Shown one piece after another: positions 24,603 through 32,500 of a DNA stretch of 35,681 nucleotides. How positions within the stretch are numbered: position 1 is the stretch's first letter; each line of letters opens with the position of its first letter. This DNA comes from Thermoplasmata archaeon (GTDB taxonomy: Archaea; Thermoplasmatota; Thermoplasmata; Lutacidiplasmatales; UBA184). Under the pieces are notes generated by a model that was not told the DNA's origin, searched no databases, and was given only the letters and a program-made list of their open reading frames with translations. The stretch is taken from positions 1 through 35,681 of the forward strand of contig JASHRQ010000115.1 in assembly GCA_030037265.1 (NCBI GenBank), written 5' to 3'. Both the position numbers and the translations under genes were made by a program.

Positions 24603-25679
24603 ATGACCGACGGGTCCGCGCCGGGGTTCCGAACGCTGGGCGAGCTCGAGTCGGTCGCGGCCCGGGCCGTCCCGCCCTCGGTCTGGGCGTACGTCCAGGG
24701 CGGGGCGGGGGAGGAGCGAGCCCTCGCGTCCAATCGCGAGGCGTTCCGGCGACGGACGCTCCGTCCGCGCGTACTGGTCGACGTCGAGCGGCTGGAGCTC
24801 TCGACGACCCTCCTCGGCGAGCCGTCGGCCGCCCCGCTCTTCCTCTGCCCGACCGCCTACCAGGGCCTCCTCCATCCGGAGGGGGAGTGCGCCACCGCCC
24901 GAGCGGCCGCCGGGGCCGGCCTCGTCGGCGTGTTCTCCACGCTCTCGACCCGGCCCCTCGAGGAGATCGCCACGGCGGCTCCCTCGGGCCGGCGCTGGTT
25001 CCAGCTGTACGTGCAGCCGGAGTTCCCGGCCACGGCTCAGCTCGTGGACCGTGCCGAGCGTTCGGGGTACTCCGCGATCGTCCTGACGGTCGACACGCCG
25101 GTGTTCGGCATCCGGGACCGGCAGGCGGAGGGCGGCTCGGTGGAGGCGTCGGCGGCGCGCGGGAACGGGCCCGGACTCCAGCCGCCGCCTCGCGGACCGG
25201 TCCGGTCGGCGCAGGGGTTCTCGGTCCCGCGGGGGGGTACGCTCACGTGGGAGACGGTGCGGCAACTTCGGTCGGTGACCCGCCTGCCGGTCGTCCTCAA
25301 GGGGGTGGCGACCGAGGAGGACGCCCGTCGGGCGGCCGGGCTGGGCGTTCGGGGGCTCGTCGTGTCGAACCACGGGGGCCGCCAGCTCGACGCGGCCCGG
25401 CCGACGCTCGAATCGCTCCCGGAGGTCGTGCGCGGGGCCGGGCCGGACGTGGAGGTGTATCTCGATGGGGGGGTGCGGAGGGGAGCCGACATCGTCGTCG
25501 CGCTCGCCCTCGGCGCGAAGGCGGTGGGTATCGGCCGCCCCGTGCTCTGGGCGCTCGCGGCGGGCGGGGCCCCCGGCGTGGCGAACCTGCTCGATCTCCT
25601 CACGACCGAGCTGGCGAACGTCCTCGCCCTCACGGGCCGGCGGTCCGTGCGGGAGATCGACGGGTCGATGCTGGACTGA
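24603..25679 (+). CDS. FMN-dependent alpha-hydroxy-acid oxidase/dehydrogenase
   Basis: 358 residues from the ATG at 24603, with GGTGGAG just upstream; an in-frame GTG at 24594 is the alternative. It is a TIM-barrel flavoprotein. VWAYVQGGAGEE is at the N-terminus, QLYVQPEF and LTVDTPVFGIRDRQ are in the middle, LPVVLKGVATEEDA contains the FMN Lys, SNHGGRQLD carries the catalytic His, and YLDGGVRRGADIVVALALGAKAVGIGRP binds FMN phosphate. It is a typical glycolate oxidase/L-lactate dehydrogenase-type protein, but LDAARPT replaces the common LDGxxx. It is paralogous to the enzyme at 14015 but clearly a separate subgroup. The exact hydroxy acid is unknown. Confidence 0.88.
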   Translation: MTDGSAPGFRTLGELESVAARAVPPSVWAYVQGGAGEERALASNREAFRRRTLRPRVLVDVERLELSTTLLGEPSAAPLFLCPTAYQGLLHPEGECATARAAAGAGLVGVFSTLSTRPLEEIATAAPSGRRWFQLYVQPEFPATAQLVDRAERSGYSAIVLTVDTPVFGIRDRQAEGGSVEASAARGNGPGLQPPPRGPVRSAQGFSVPRGGTLTWETVRQLRSVTRLPVVLKGVATEEDARRAAGLGVRGLVVSNHGGRQLDAARPTLESLPEVVRGAGPDVEVYLDGGVRRGADIVVALALGAKAVGIGRPVLWALAAGGAPGVANLLDLLTTELANVLALTGRRSVREIDGSMLD

Positions 25680-25708
25680 CGGAACCGTCCGGGGCCGCGG
25701 AACCGCCC

Positions 25709-26239
25709 CTACCGGGTCGTCGGGTCCGGGGCCGGTTCGGGCGGGGCCGGCGGCGCGAGGCGCAAGCCGAGGAGCTGCTCCCCGGAGACCAGCATCATGC
25801 GGCTCCTGAGGCCCCAGGCACCGAGTCCGCCGTCGCGGTAGCCCCGCTCCTGGCGCTCGACCCGCCGGAACCCGCGGGACGTGAACAGACGGATCGACGC
25901 CACGTTGTCCTCCTCGGCGGCCGCGTAGACCACCTGGGCCCCGGCCGCCCGGAACCGAGCGAGGGCGTCGTCGAGGAGGCGCGCCCCGACTCCCTGCCGA
26001 CGCGCGGTCCGGCCGACGGCGATGTAGTAGACGTATCCGACCTCGGGAACGAGCCGCTCGAGCAGCGCGAACCCGACGACCTGCCCGCCGGCGATCGCGG
26101 CCCGGACCGTCTCGATCCGGCCGAGGGTGCGCTTCGCGTGCCATCGATAGATCCCGGTGAAGGAGTCCTTGAGGACGGGGATGGCGCGCTCGCGATCGGA
26201 CCCGGTAAGGTCCACGAGCTCGAGCGACGCCGCCTCCAC
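25709..26239 (-). CDS. GNAT-family N-acetyltransferase
   Basis: 176 residues. Motif A of the GNAT fold is VGRTARRQGVGARLLDDAL, whose Q/RxxGxG-type turn binds the pyrophosphate of acetyl-CoA. VYAAAEEDNVASIRLFTSRGF is motif B, the usual NxxxxxxxYxxxGF-like end. VGYVYYIAV supplies the central strand. It probably acetylates a small molecule or a protein N-terminus; the acceptor is unknown. The C-terminal 20 residues are Pro-rich. It converges on the oxidase gene with a 29-base gap. A possible TATA (CTTGATG, read on this strand) lies about 48 bases upstream. Confidence 0.85.
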   Translation of the reverse strand: MEAASLELVDLTGSDRERAIPVLKDSFTGIYRWHAKRTLGRIETVRAAIAGGQVVGFALLERLVPEVGYVYYIAVGRTARRQGVGARLLDDALARFRAAGAQVVYAAAEEDNVASIRLFTSRGFRRVERQERGYRDGGLGAWGLRSRMMLVSGEQLLGLRLAPPAPPEPAPDPTTR

Positions 26240-26406
26240 GCTCCCCCTCCCGTCCTCGACACCCGGGACGGCCGGGGACGCACATCAAGAGCGCCGGCGC
26301 CGCGCGGACCGTTCCCCAGCCCCCGGGACCCCATCGCACGGCGGGACCGGCTCCTTTCGAGCTCGCAGCAAATCTAAATCCTGCCGGAGGAGTGCTGCTC
26401 GGCACC

Positions 26407-26859
26407 ATGACGGTGGAGTTCGCGCTCGCGCGCGCCCCGCGATACCGCGTCGCCTTCCTTCGGTGGAGCGGGCCGTGGAGCGACCGAAAGGTCCGGAGCC
26501 AGTTCGAGGCCGTGGCGCGGTGGGCGAGGGCGAACGGTCTGCGGACGGGCAAGTGGGTCTTCCGCGAGCCCGGCGAGCGGCAGTGGGAGACCGGGATCGA
26601 GGTTCCGAGGGGCGGACGCTCCGAGGGTCGGATCCGGATCCGGACGCTCCGCGCCGCGACGGTCGCGCGGGCCGTCTTCGACCCGGAGGTCGTCTCGCCC
26701 GAGGTGATCTACCACGGGCTCAACGACTGGCTCCGGTGGCGTCGCCGGGAGAAGAAGATCCGGGCCGTGGGCTCGTTCCGCGAGCTCTATTCCGGCAACC
26801 CGTGGACGGACCGGAAGGCGTGGTCCCGGACCGAGATCCAGTACCTCGTGCGCCGCTGA
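26407..26859 (+). CDS. GyrI-like small-molecule-binding domain protein
   Basis: 150 residues from the ATG at 26407; the ORF-track start at 26392 lies only 16 bases from the TATA-like ATCTAAATC, whereas 26407 is 31 bases away and fits a leaderless message. RYRVAFLRWSGPWSDRKVRSQFEAVARWARANGL is the repeat-type strand-helix unit of the GyrI-like/AraC effector-binding fold, and GIEVPRGGRSEGRIRIRTL with RAVFDPEVVSPEVIYHGL continues it. There is no DNA-binding domain, so it stands alone. Members bind or hydrolyse hydrophobic or cationic small molecules. The Arg/Trp-rich middle (WLRWRRREKKIR) is unusual. Confidence 0.65.
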   Translation: MTVEFALARAPRYRVAFLRWSGPWSDRKVRSQFEAVARWARANGLRTGKWVFREPGERQWETGIEVPRGGRSEGRIRIRTLRAATVARAVFDPEVVSPEVIYHGLNDWLRWRRREKKIRAVGSFRELYSGNPWTDRKAWSRTEIQYLVRR

Positions 26860-26952
26860 ACGGCCGACGGCCGTCCCGCGCGCGTCGGCGGGCCTCACCT
26901 CCGGTGACTTTCTGCCTTTAAGCGGAGGGCGGTGCTTCCCCCGGAGGCGACG

Positions 26953-27207
26953 ATGAAGATCGACGTGGACCTGGACGGGACGCTCAAGGACCTCGAGGAG
27001 CAGCTCAAGGACCTCGACCGGCAGATCGGGGACCGGATCCCCGACCTCATCCATACCGTCTCGAAGCAGGCCCGTTCCCAGCTCCGGGACCGCGCGATGG
27101 AGGAGCTCGACGCCATGAAGGCGTCCTACGAGAAGGGCGACATGGAGGCGGCGGAGATCCACTCCCTCGTCACCAAGGTCCTGCTGTCCGTCTCCCGGTC
27201 GCTGTAG
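26953..27207 (+). CDS. 84-residue coiled-coil protein
   Basis: Start at the ATG at 26953, preceded by GGAGG at an ideal distance and by TTTAAG centred about 34 bases upstream. The protein is almost entirely helical with heptad-like spacing (LDGTLKDLEEQLKDLDRQIGDRI), then SKQARSQLRDRAMEELDAMK and a KGDMEAAEIHSLVTKVL segment. It is highly charged and has no cysteines or membrane helix. It could be an oligomerising scaffold. No family recognised. It is convergent with the GltD-like gene. Confidence 0.65.
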   Translation: MKIDVDLDGTLKDLEEQLKDLDRQIGDRIPDLIHTVSKQARSQLRDRAMEELDAMKASYEKGDMEAAEIHSLVTKVLLSVSRSL

Positions 27208-27237
27208 CCGACCCACCCTCGGGCGGGTGCCCGGGGC

Positions 27238-28701
27238 CTATTCGAGGACCCAGGTCGGATCGCCGTAGCCGGGCGGTCGCCGCCGCGCCGGGCCGGGCGC
27301 CCCGAGCGGGTCGGGTCGGGGGATCGGCGCGCGGCCCTTCTTCTTCGCGATGTACGCGTCGATCGCCTCGGCGGCGCGCGTGCCGGCGGCCATCGCGTAC
27401 ACGACGGACTTCCCGCCGGAGGCGAACACGCCCTCGACGTCGGTCATCCAGTCCGGGTGGCCCCCTTCGGGCCAGCCCTGCGACGTGAGCTTGAGGTCGA
27501 GGTCCTTCGGAAACCCCTCGAGGTCGGCCTTCTGGCCGACGGCGACGACGACGGTGTCGCACGGAACGGTCTCCTCCGAACCGGGCACCGGCTCGAGCTT
27601 CCGCTTCCCCCTCGCGTCCGGAGGGCCCAGCTCCACCCGCTGGATGACGATCCCCTCGACGTGGTCGGTCCCGACGATCCGGACCGGAACCCGCTGGAAC
27701 CGGTAGTTGATCCCCTCGTAGGCGCCGCCGTCGACCTCCTCGGGCCCCGCGGGCATCTCCTTGCGGTCCCGACGGTAGATGACCGTCACGTCGCCCTTCT
27801 TCGAGACGCGCAGCGCCGTCCGGGCGGCGTCCATCGCGACGTCCCCCCCGCCGATGACGACGACCTTGCGGCCCACGCGGCCGAGGGGCGGGTCGCCCTT
27901 GTTCATCGCGAGCAGGAACGGGAGGGCCGAGAACACCCCGGGCAGCTCCTCGCCCGGCACGTCCATGCCGCGGGGCGCGGAGGCGCCGACGGCGAGGTAG
28001 ACCGCGAGGTACCCTTCCGCGAGCAGGCTCTCCGGGGTGAAGTCGACCCCGGCCTTCTTGCCGAGGACGAACGTGAGGTCCAGGTTGCGCATCCGCGCGA
28101 GGTCCCAGTCGAAGTCGGTCTCCTCGAGGTGATACTTGGGGATCGTGCTGATCTGACCGCCCAGGAACTGCTCCGACTCGAACAGCGTGACCCCGTAGCC
28201 CCGGATGCACAGCTCCCAAGCGGCCATGAGGCCCGCGGGGCCCCCGCCGACGATCGCCACCCGCTCGTGCCGCGGGGCGCTGGGCACGTAGGTCAGCTCC
28301 GACTGTCCGTAGTCGAGCGCGGCGCGCTTCAGATGACGGATCGCGATGGGGGTGCCCTTGCCCCCCATGACGCAGTCCTCCTCGCAGTAGTGATAGCAGC
28401 ACTTGCAGAGGACGGTCGCGAACGGGTTGTCCATCAGGGTGAGGTGCGCCGCCTCGTTGAACTTGCCCTGGGAGATGAGGATGATGTACCCCCGACAGTC
28501 CTGGGTGATCGGGCAAGCCTGCACGCAGAACGGCATCGCGCACTGGAGGCACCGCTGGGCCTCCAGCACCGCCTCCTCCGGCGAGTACGGGCGCTCGATG
28601 AGGCTGAAGGTCGTGCGCCGAACGTCCTGCGGCTGCTCGGCGATCGGGACCCGGGCGTACCGACCGTCCTGCGACGGCAACCGTTCGGCGGCCCCTGTCA
28701 T
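27238..28701 (-). CDS. GltD-like FAD/NAD(P)H oxidoreductase with N-terminal Fe-S clusters
   Basis: 487 residues from the ATG at 28701 (AAGGA just upstream). The ORF-track start at 28857 would sit upstream of any transcript from the TATA element GTTAAAAG at 28848-28855 and is rejected. CLQCAMPFCVQACP binds a [4Fe-4S] cluster and CKCCYHYCEEDC a second. GGGPAGLMAAW is the FAD Rossmann motif, VIGGGDVAMDAARTALR the NAD(P)H motif, and FASGGKSVVYAMAAGTRAAEAID the second FAD contact. It resembles the small subunit of glutamate synthase and related NADPH-ferredoxin or sulfide oxidoreductases. No large subunit is in the window, so its electron partner is unknown. Confidence 0.88.
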   Translation of the reverse strand: MTGAAERLPSQDGRYARVPIAEQPQDVRRTTFSLIERPYSPEEAVLEAQRCLQCAMPFCVQACPITQDCRGYIILISQGKFNEAAHLTLMDNPFATVLCKCCYHYCEEDCVMGGKGTPIAIRHLKRAALDYGQSELTYVPSAPRHERVAIVGGGPAGLMAAWELCIRGYGVTLFESEQFLGGQISTIPKYHLEETDFDWDLARMRNLDLTFVLGKKAGVDFTPESLLAEGYLAVYLAVGASAPRGMDVPGEELPGVFSALPFLLAMNKGDPPLGRVGRKVVVIGGGDVAMDAARTALRVSKKGDVTVIYRRDRKEMPAGPEEVDGGAYEGINYRFQRVPVRIVGTDHVEGIVIQRVELGPPDARGKRKLEPVPGSEETVPCDTVVVAVGQKADLEGFPKDLDLKLTSQGWPEGGHPDWMTDVEGVFASGGKSVVYAMAAGTRAAEAIDAYIAKKKGRAPIPRPDPLGAPGPARRRPPGYGDPTWVLE

Positions 28702-28855
28702 GGTTCCTTCCCCGGTCCGATTCGTGGGCACGCGAGCCGACCCCGAACGACCTCGAACCCCGCGCTCGGTCCTCGCATCGCTTCGGCCCGGCGGTCGGAG
28801 GTGTTCCCGGTCGGCGACCGTTACCCGTACTAGGTTCGTCTTCGACACTTTTAAC
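28702..28855 (-). promoter_or_regulatory. Promoter and long leader of the GltD-like gene
   Basis: GTTAAAAG (read on this strand, 28848-28855) is a clear TATA element, giving a start near 28825 and a leader of about 125 bases. The leader holds a possible 26-codon upstream ORF (28778-28698) whose TGA overlaps the gene's ATG as ATGA. A perfect palindrome CGTAGCTACG lies upstream at 28886-28895. Confidence 0.4.
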
Positions 28856-29002
28856 ATTTGAGTGGCAAGGAACGGACCCGCGTTCCGTAGCTACGCTTCG
28901 GCCGACCCGGACGGCGCGAGGTCCGACGAGCCGATGGCCGCCCGACCGGGCGCGCCGGGCCCGCGCCCTTAATAGGGGGCGCGTGTCCGGTCCGTCGGAG
29001 CG

Positions 29003-29281
29003 ATGCAGGGAACCCCGGTGCGCCTCCCCACGTGGTACCGGGCGCTGGCCCTCGTCGTGGGGCTGATCGCCATCGGGCTGGCGTTCGTCGTGCTCGCGTT
29101 CCCGAACCTGGCGCTCCTGACCCTCGTCTTCCTGCTCGGATTCGCGCTGCTCGTCATCGGGATCGACCGGGTCATCGCCGGAATCACCGGCCATCCGTTC
29201 GGCTGGATGCCGATGATGACCCCTCCGTCGGGCTCCGCTCCGACCAGCAGCACTCCGTCCCCGCCGGGGCCGCCGCACTAG
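29003..29281 (+). CDS. DUF308/HdeD-like small membrane protein (single repeat)
   Basis: 92 residues with two transmembrane helices, GLIAIGLAFVVLAFPNLALLTLVFLLGFALLVIGIDRVIAG. This is the spacing of one DUF308 repeat unit (a G...P..al..l hairpin); normal DUF308 proteins have three such units, so this is either a stand-alone unit that oligomerises or a degenerate relative. The C-terminal tail (PPSGSAPTSSTPSPPGPPH) is disordered. CTTAATAG is centred about 31 bases before the ATG. The last four bases are shared with the stop of the convergent zinc-ribbon gene. Function unknown. Confidence 0.65.
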   Translation: MQGTPVRLPTWYRALALVVGLIAIGLAFVVLAFPNLALLTLVFLLGFALLVIGIDRVIAGITGHPFGWMPMMTPPSGSAPTSSTPSPPGPPH

Positions 29282-29649
29282 GGTCCCGTCGGCGGAGGAG
29301 CTTTCCGCCCTCCGCCGGGCGGTTCCGCGGGCGGGGACCTCGTCGGGCCCGCGTCGGCGGTGGGCCGGGCCACGATTCCCCCGTACAGGTCGAACATCGA
29401 CCACCGTCGGCAGAGCGGGCAGGCCATGTACCTCGAGGGACCGAGTCGGACCGCCGTGAACGACGCGCCGGGAACCCAGTCGTAGTCGAATTCCCGGTGG
29501 CACTTGGGACAGCTCAGCCGCGACCGCTGAACCAGGCCGCGCGTGCCGACGCGGCGCCCCCGAGCGTACATGAAGGCGTACACGACCACGGCGATCCCGA
29601 CGCACGCGACCCCGACGCCGAGGGCGGCCCAGAACACCGCGCCGGCCAT
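29278..29649 (-). CDS. Single-helix membrane protein with zinc ribbon
   Basis: 123 residues. An N-terminal helix (AVFWAALGVGVACVGIAVVVYAFMYARGRRVGTRG) anchors it in the membrane. The cytoplasmic part has CPKCHREFDYDWV and, 20 residues later, CPLCRRW, two CxxC knuckles that together form a zinc ribbon. The C-terminal 35 residues are Pro/Gly-rich. It starts three bases after the stop of the upstream gene (29653-30000), so the pair form an operon behind the palindromic operator. No function known. Confidence 0.7.
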   Translation of the reverse strand: MAGAVFWAALGVGVACVGIAVVVYAFMYARGRRVGTRGLVQRSRLSCPKCHREFDYDWVPGASFTAVRLGPSRYMACPLCRRWSMFDLYGGIVARPTADAGPTRSPPAEPPGGGRKAPPPTGP

Positions 29650-29652
29650 CCG

Positions 29653-30000
29653 TCACGACCCCCGGGGAGGGTCGGCGGCGCGGGGGAGCGACGCGGAGGG
29701 CCGTCGCCGGAACCAGGCGCGCCGCAGCCGTTGGCCGAAGGTCACCAGCGGGTCGGCGAAGAGGGGGACGCGTGCTCCGGGCGTCGAGAGCTCGGGCGGC
29801 AGGAGCCGTGGGTCCCTTCGCGCGGCCACCGAGTACAGCTGCCAGTCCGCCAGCGAGCGGCCGGCCTTCTGCCGGATGCCCCACATCAGCTTCCGCCGGT
29901 ACGCGGGGTTCGGGAACGCGGCCTCGAGCTCGACGCTCGCGCCGGCCCCCGGGCTCCGACGCAGGATCTCGAGGAACGCCCGCTCCGTACGGCTGAACAC
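29653..30000 (-). CDS. Hypothetical 115-residue protein, possible small DNA-binding regulator
   Basis: First half: MFSRTERAFLEILRR, then a segment with FPNPAYRRKLMWGIRQKAGRSLADWQLY that is helical and basic and could be a winged-helix or small helix-turn-helix region. I cannot assign a family. The second half is Pro/Arg-rich and probably disordered (RLRRAWFRRRPSASLPRAADPPRGS). The gene lies directly behind a TATA element and a perfect 20-bp palindrome. That suggests autoregulation, but this is inference. It is the first gene of a two-gene operon with the zinc-ribbon protein. Confidence 0.6.
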   Translation of the reverse strand: MFSRTERAFLEILRRSPGAGASVELEAAFPNPAYRRKLMWGIRQKAGRSLADWQLYSVAARRDPRLLPPELSTPGARVPLFADPLVTFGQRLRRAWFRRRPSASLPRAADPPRGS

Positions 30001-30020
30001 GCACTCCCGAACGGCCGGGC

Positions 30021-30048
30021 GGATAAAACGTTACCGAAATCGGTAACG
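30021..30048 (-). promoter_or_regulatory. TATA box and palindromic operator
   Basis: Read on this strand, TTTTATC (complement of GATAAAA at 30022-30028) is centred about 25 bases before the ATG at 30000. Immediately upstream lies the perfect palindrome CGTTACCGAAATCGGTAACG (30029-30048; 9-bp arms, 2-base spacer). This position overlaps the BRE and would let a dimeric regulator block or assist TFB/TBP. Confidence 0.65.
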
Positions 30049-30189
30049 CCCCCGGGGAAGGAGGTTCCGCCCGCGCGCCGGTCCGGTCGGTCGACGGCTC
30101 CGGTACGGAGGGGCCGGCGCGACGGGCGGGGACCGCGGGGCGCCGGTCGGAGGGTTCCCCGTCCGTCCACGGGACGGGCCGCCCGTCGC

Positions 30190-31239
30190 TCAGAACCGGA
30201 TCAGGGGTTTGATGATCCCGTCTTCCTTGCGGTCCATCATCCCGAACGCCGTTTCGATCGCCGAGAACGGGAACCGGTGCGTCGTCATCGGCGTCGGGTC
30301 GACGCGCCCCGTCGACAGGAACCGGAGGAGCCGAGCCATCCGCTCCCGCCCGCCGGGACAGAGGCCCGTTCGGATCGCCTTGTCGCTCATCCCGACCCCC
30401 CAGTCGAGCCGCGGGATCCGGACGTAGTCGCCGGCGCCATGGTACCCCACGTTCGAGATCGTGCCGCCCGGGCGCGTGGCGCGGACGCAGTTCATGAAGG
30501 TCTCCTCGGCCCCGAGCGCCTCGATCGCGGAGTCGACCCCCTGCCCTCCCGTCAGCTCGAGGATCCGGCGCACCGGGTCCTCCTTCGAGAAGTCGACGAC
30601 CTCGTCCGCGCCGAACCGGCGCGCCAGCGCCTGGCGCTGCGGCACGTTCTCCACCGCGATGACCTGACCGGCGCCGAGGAGCTTCGCTCCCTGGATCGCC
30701 ATCATCCCGACCGGCCCTGCCGCGAACACGGCGACGCTCCCGCCCAGCGGGATGGCGGCGTGCTCGGCCCCCATGAAGCCGGTCGACATCATGTCGCACG
30801 CGTAGACCGCCTTCTCGTCCGGCACGTCGTCGGGGATCCGGGCGAGGTTGGCCATCGCCTGGTTCACGTGGAAGTACTCCGCCAGCGCCCCGTCCTTGGT
30901 GTTCGCGAACTTCCAGCCCCCGAGGGCCTGCAGGCACTGCGACGGGAAACCGCGCAGGCAGTTCTCGCAGACATAGCACGGGGTGATCGCGTTGACCGCG
31001 ACCCGCTCGCCGACGCGGAGTCCCTCGACGGCCGCGCCCAGCCGCTCGACGACTCCCACCGACTCGTGGCCGAGCGTGAGGTCATGTCGGTCCCCGATCG
31101 CGCCCCGGACGGTGTGGCTGTCCGACGTGCAGATCAGCGCCGCGGTGGTCCGAACGATGGCATCGTTCGGCCCCGGCTCTGGCACCGGCTTTTCCATCAC
31201 GCCTACCGCGCCAATCTTCCGCATCACGAACGCCCGCAT
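30190..31239 (-). CDS. Zinc-dependent alcohol dehydrogenase (MDR family)
   Basis: 349 residues. Catalytic zinc ligands are Cys in ICTSDSHTV, His in LGHESVG, and Asp in YACDMMSTGFMGAEHA, the Cys/His/Asp set seen in thermophilic NADP secondary alcohol dehydrogenases. A structural zinc loop is also present (CYVCENCLRGFPSQC, four Cys), which those enzymes often lack. VFAAGPVGMMAIQGAK is the Rossmann coenzyme motif. It reversibly oxidises primary or secondary alcohols. TCAAATAG (31264-31271, complement) is centred 29 bases before the ATG, so it is leaderless. It lies downstream of, but unlinked to, the vapBC genes. Confidence 0.92.
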   Translation of the reverse strand: MRAFVMRKIGAVGVMEKPVPEPGPNDAIVRTTAALICTSDSHTVRGAIGDRHDLTLGHESVGVVERLGAAVEGLRVGERVAVNAITPCYVCENCLRGFPSQCLQALGGWKFANTKDGALAEYFHVNQAMANLARIPDDVPDEKAVYACDMMSTGFMGAEHAAIPLGGSVAVFAAGPVGMMAIQGAKLLGAGQVIAVENVPQRQALARRFGADEVVDFSKEDPVRRILELTGGQGVDSAIEALGAEETFMNCVRATRPGGTISNVGYHGAGDYVRIPRLDWGVGMSDKAIRTGLCPGGRERMARLLRFLSTGRVDPTPMTTHRFPFSAIETAFGMMDRKEDGIIKPLIRF

Positions 31240-31494
31240 GGTTGAGACGGAGTCGACCTGCGGTCAAATAGCGGGCGTAAACGGGACTTGACCCCGTGCC
31301 GACGCCCGTGGGCTCCCGCGAGCCTCGAGAACCTCCGGCGCGGCGCCCAGAGGCTCCCGCTGCCCGAGCCGGTACGGAGTCGCCGACGACGCTCGGGGCG
31401 AGCCCCCAGCGTGCTCCGCCCCGGACCGATTCGGACCTCCGGTCGTCGTCCTCCCTCCAAAGGAGCGGGGTGTATACGGCGCCCGGCTCCGAGC
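31240..31494. other. 255-base intergenic region between adh promoter and vapC
   Basis: It holds the adh TATA element at its left end. Beyond that I see no gene: rightward ORFs here have no initiation signals and are Arg/Pro-rich shadows. The junction marks the change from housekeeping genes to the toxin-antitoxin island. Confidence 0.5.
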
Positions 31495-31899
31495 TTAAGG
31501 CAAAACCACGAATCCCGCCTGGGCAAAGTCGGCATCGAACGCGAAGGCCGTATCCGCCCCGAGCGCGCGCATCACCACGAAGCTTGTGCAATCGGTGACG
31601 CTCCAGTCCTTGTCGTCGTGCTGCGCCATCAACGCGATGGCTCCGTCGTGATGAACTCGCTCGATCCAGAAAGTGATTAGTTGACGACTCTGGGTCATCG
31701 AGGTGGCCAGAGTTGCCGCTCGGCTCGGACCGAGGCGGCGTGCGACTAGGGTGAGTGTCTCTTGGATCACGTAGTTCGTGGTGATGGGCTGCCCGAACTC
31801 GCCCCGACTGACTCGCCCGTAGAAGTCCGCCGCCGCCGCGTGGTGCCGATCGTGGCGATCGGCCAACGCGACCCAGGCGCTGCTGTCGACGAAGATCAT
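31495..31899 (-). CDS. vapC: VapC-type PIN-domain toxin (module 1)
   Basis: 134 residues from the ATG at 31899; the ORF-track extension to 32325 is the antisense of vapB and other DNA. MIFVDSSAWVAL gives the first PIN Asp, NYVIQETLTL the Glu, SVTDCTSFVVMRALG the central Asp, and FDADFAQAGFVVLP the last acidic pair. PIN toxins are Mg2+-dependent ribonucleases, usually cutting tRNA or rRNA. The start overlaps the vapB stop by four bases (ATGA), so the pair is translationally coupled. A broken relative lies at 34041. Confidence 0.93.
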   Translation of the reverse strand: MIFVDSSAWVALADRHDRHHAAAADFYGRVSRGEFGQPITTNYVIQETLTLVARRLGPSRAATLATSMTQSRQLITFWIERVHHDGAIALMAQHDDKDWSVTDCTSFVVMRALGADTAFAFDADFAQAGFVVLP

Positions 31900-32141
31900 C
31901 GGCGCCGGGCGGGGCCGTAGAGCAGGTCGTCGTGCTTCCGGGCCGTGTCGTGGCCCTTGGGGCCACTCGCCCCCAGCGGGAAGGCATGGAAAATCGGATC
32001 GGCGGCGTCCACCGGCTCCTCCGCTAGGTAAGCGTGGATGGCCTGGCGGATAATCTCCTTCATCGGCTCTCCTCGGGCCGACGCCCGTTGGCGGAGGAGT
32101 CGATACTCGGCCTCGGGAAGCTGCGCCTGGACCAGAGTCAT
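31896..32141 (-). CDS. vapB: VapB-type ribbon-helix-helix antitoxin (module 1)
   Basis: 81 residues. MTLVQAQLPEAEYRLLRQRASARGEPMKEIIRQAIHAYLAEE is a short strand followed by two helices, as in CopG/Arc-type RHH repressors. The C-terminal half (DPIFHAFPLGASGP...DDLLYGP) is the flexible part that would wrap and inhibit VapC. It should bind its own promoter. CTTTATG (complement of CATAAAG at 32168-32174) is centred about 31 bases before the ATG, so the operon is leaderless. The A/T content here is noticeably higher than in the flanking DNA. Confidence 0.88.
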   Translation of the reverse strand: MTLVQAQLPEAEYRLLRQRASARGEPMKEIIRQAIHAYLAEEPVDAADPIFHAFPLGASGPKGHDTARKHDDLLYGPARRR

Positions 32142-32500
32142 ACCTCATGCTGTATTTTCCATTCAACATAAAGCCTCCGTATCCGGCTCCCGGGCGTTTC
32201 CGTTGGAACCTCACCCCCTCTATCGGAGTGGAGGGTTCCGCCCACCTCCGGGCCGGGCGTACGGGCGGTTTCGAAGCGGGCGATCGCTCGTCCGGACGTG
32301 CCGTCAGGACGGAGGGGAGGGGCAACTGGGCCCCCGCACGGCTGCGGGTCGAACGGACCGCGACGGAGTCGCGGTCTCCTCCATGGCGCGATCGGTGCCG
32401 CCTCAGCTCGTCGGTTCATCGACATCTAGAGTAGCGGTGGAGTCGAGCCAGCCACCGGATGGGCGGGCGGTCTCGCTCCGGCTGAGCCAGACTCGCCGAG
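32142..32500. other. Spacer with vapB promoter and clustered hairpins
   Basis: After the vapB TATA element, three dyads occur within 80 bases: CCGTC/GACGG at 32301-32312, CCCGCA/TGCGGG at 32333-32348, and GACCGCGAC/GTCGCGGTC with a GGA loop at 32356-32376. No protein-coding gene is convincing. Confidence 0.45.

Noticed and set aside
28702-28857. N-terminal extension of the GltD-like protein (MLKVSK...)
   Set aside because: The TATA element overlaps the proposed start, so the codon would be upstream of the transcript.
27170-30979. 1269-residue minus-strand ORF
   Set aside because: Arg/Gly-rich shadow of the GltD-like, DUF308-like and alcohol dehydrogenase genes with no family motif.
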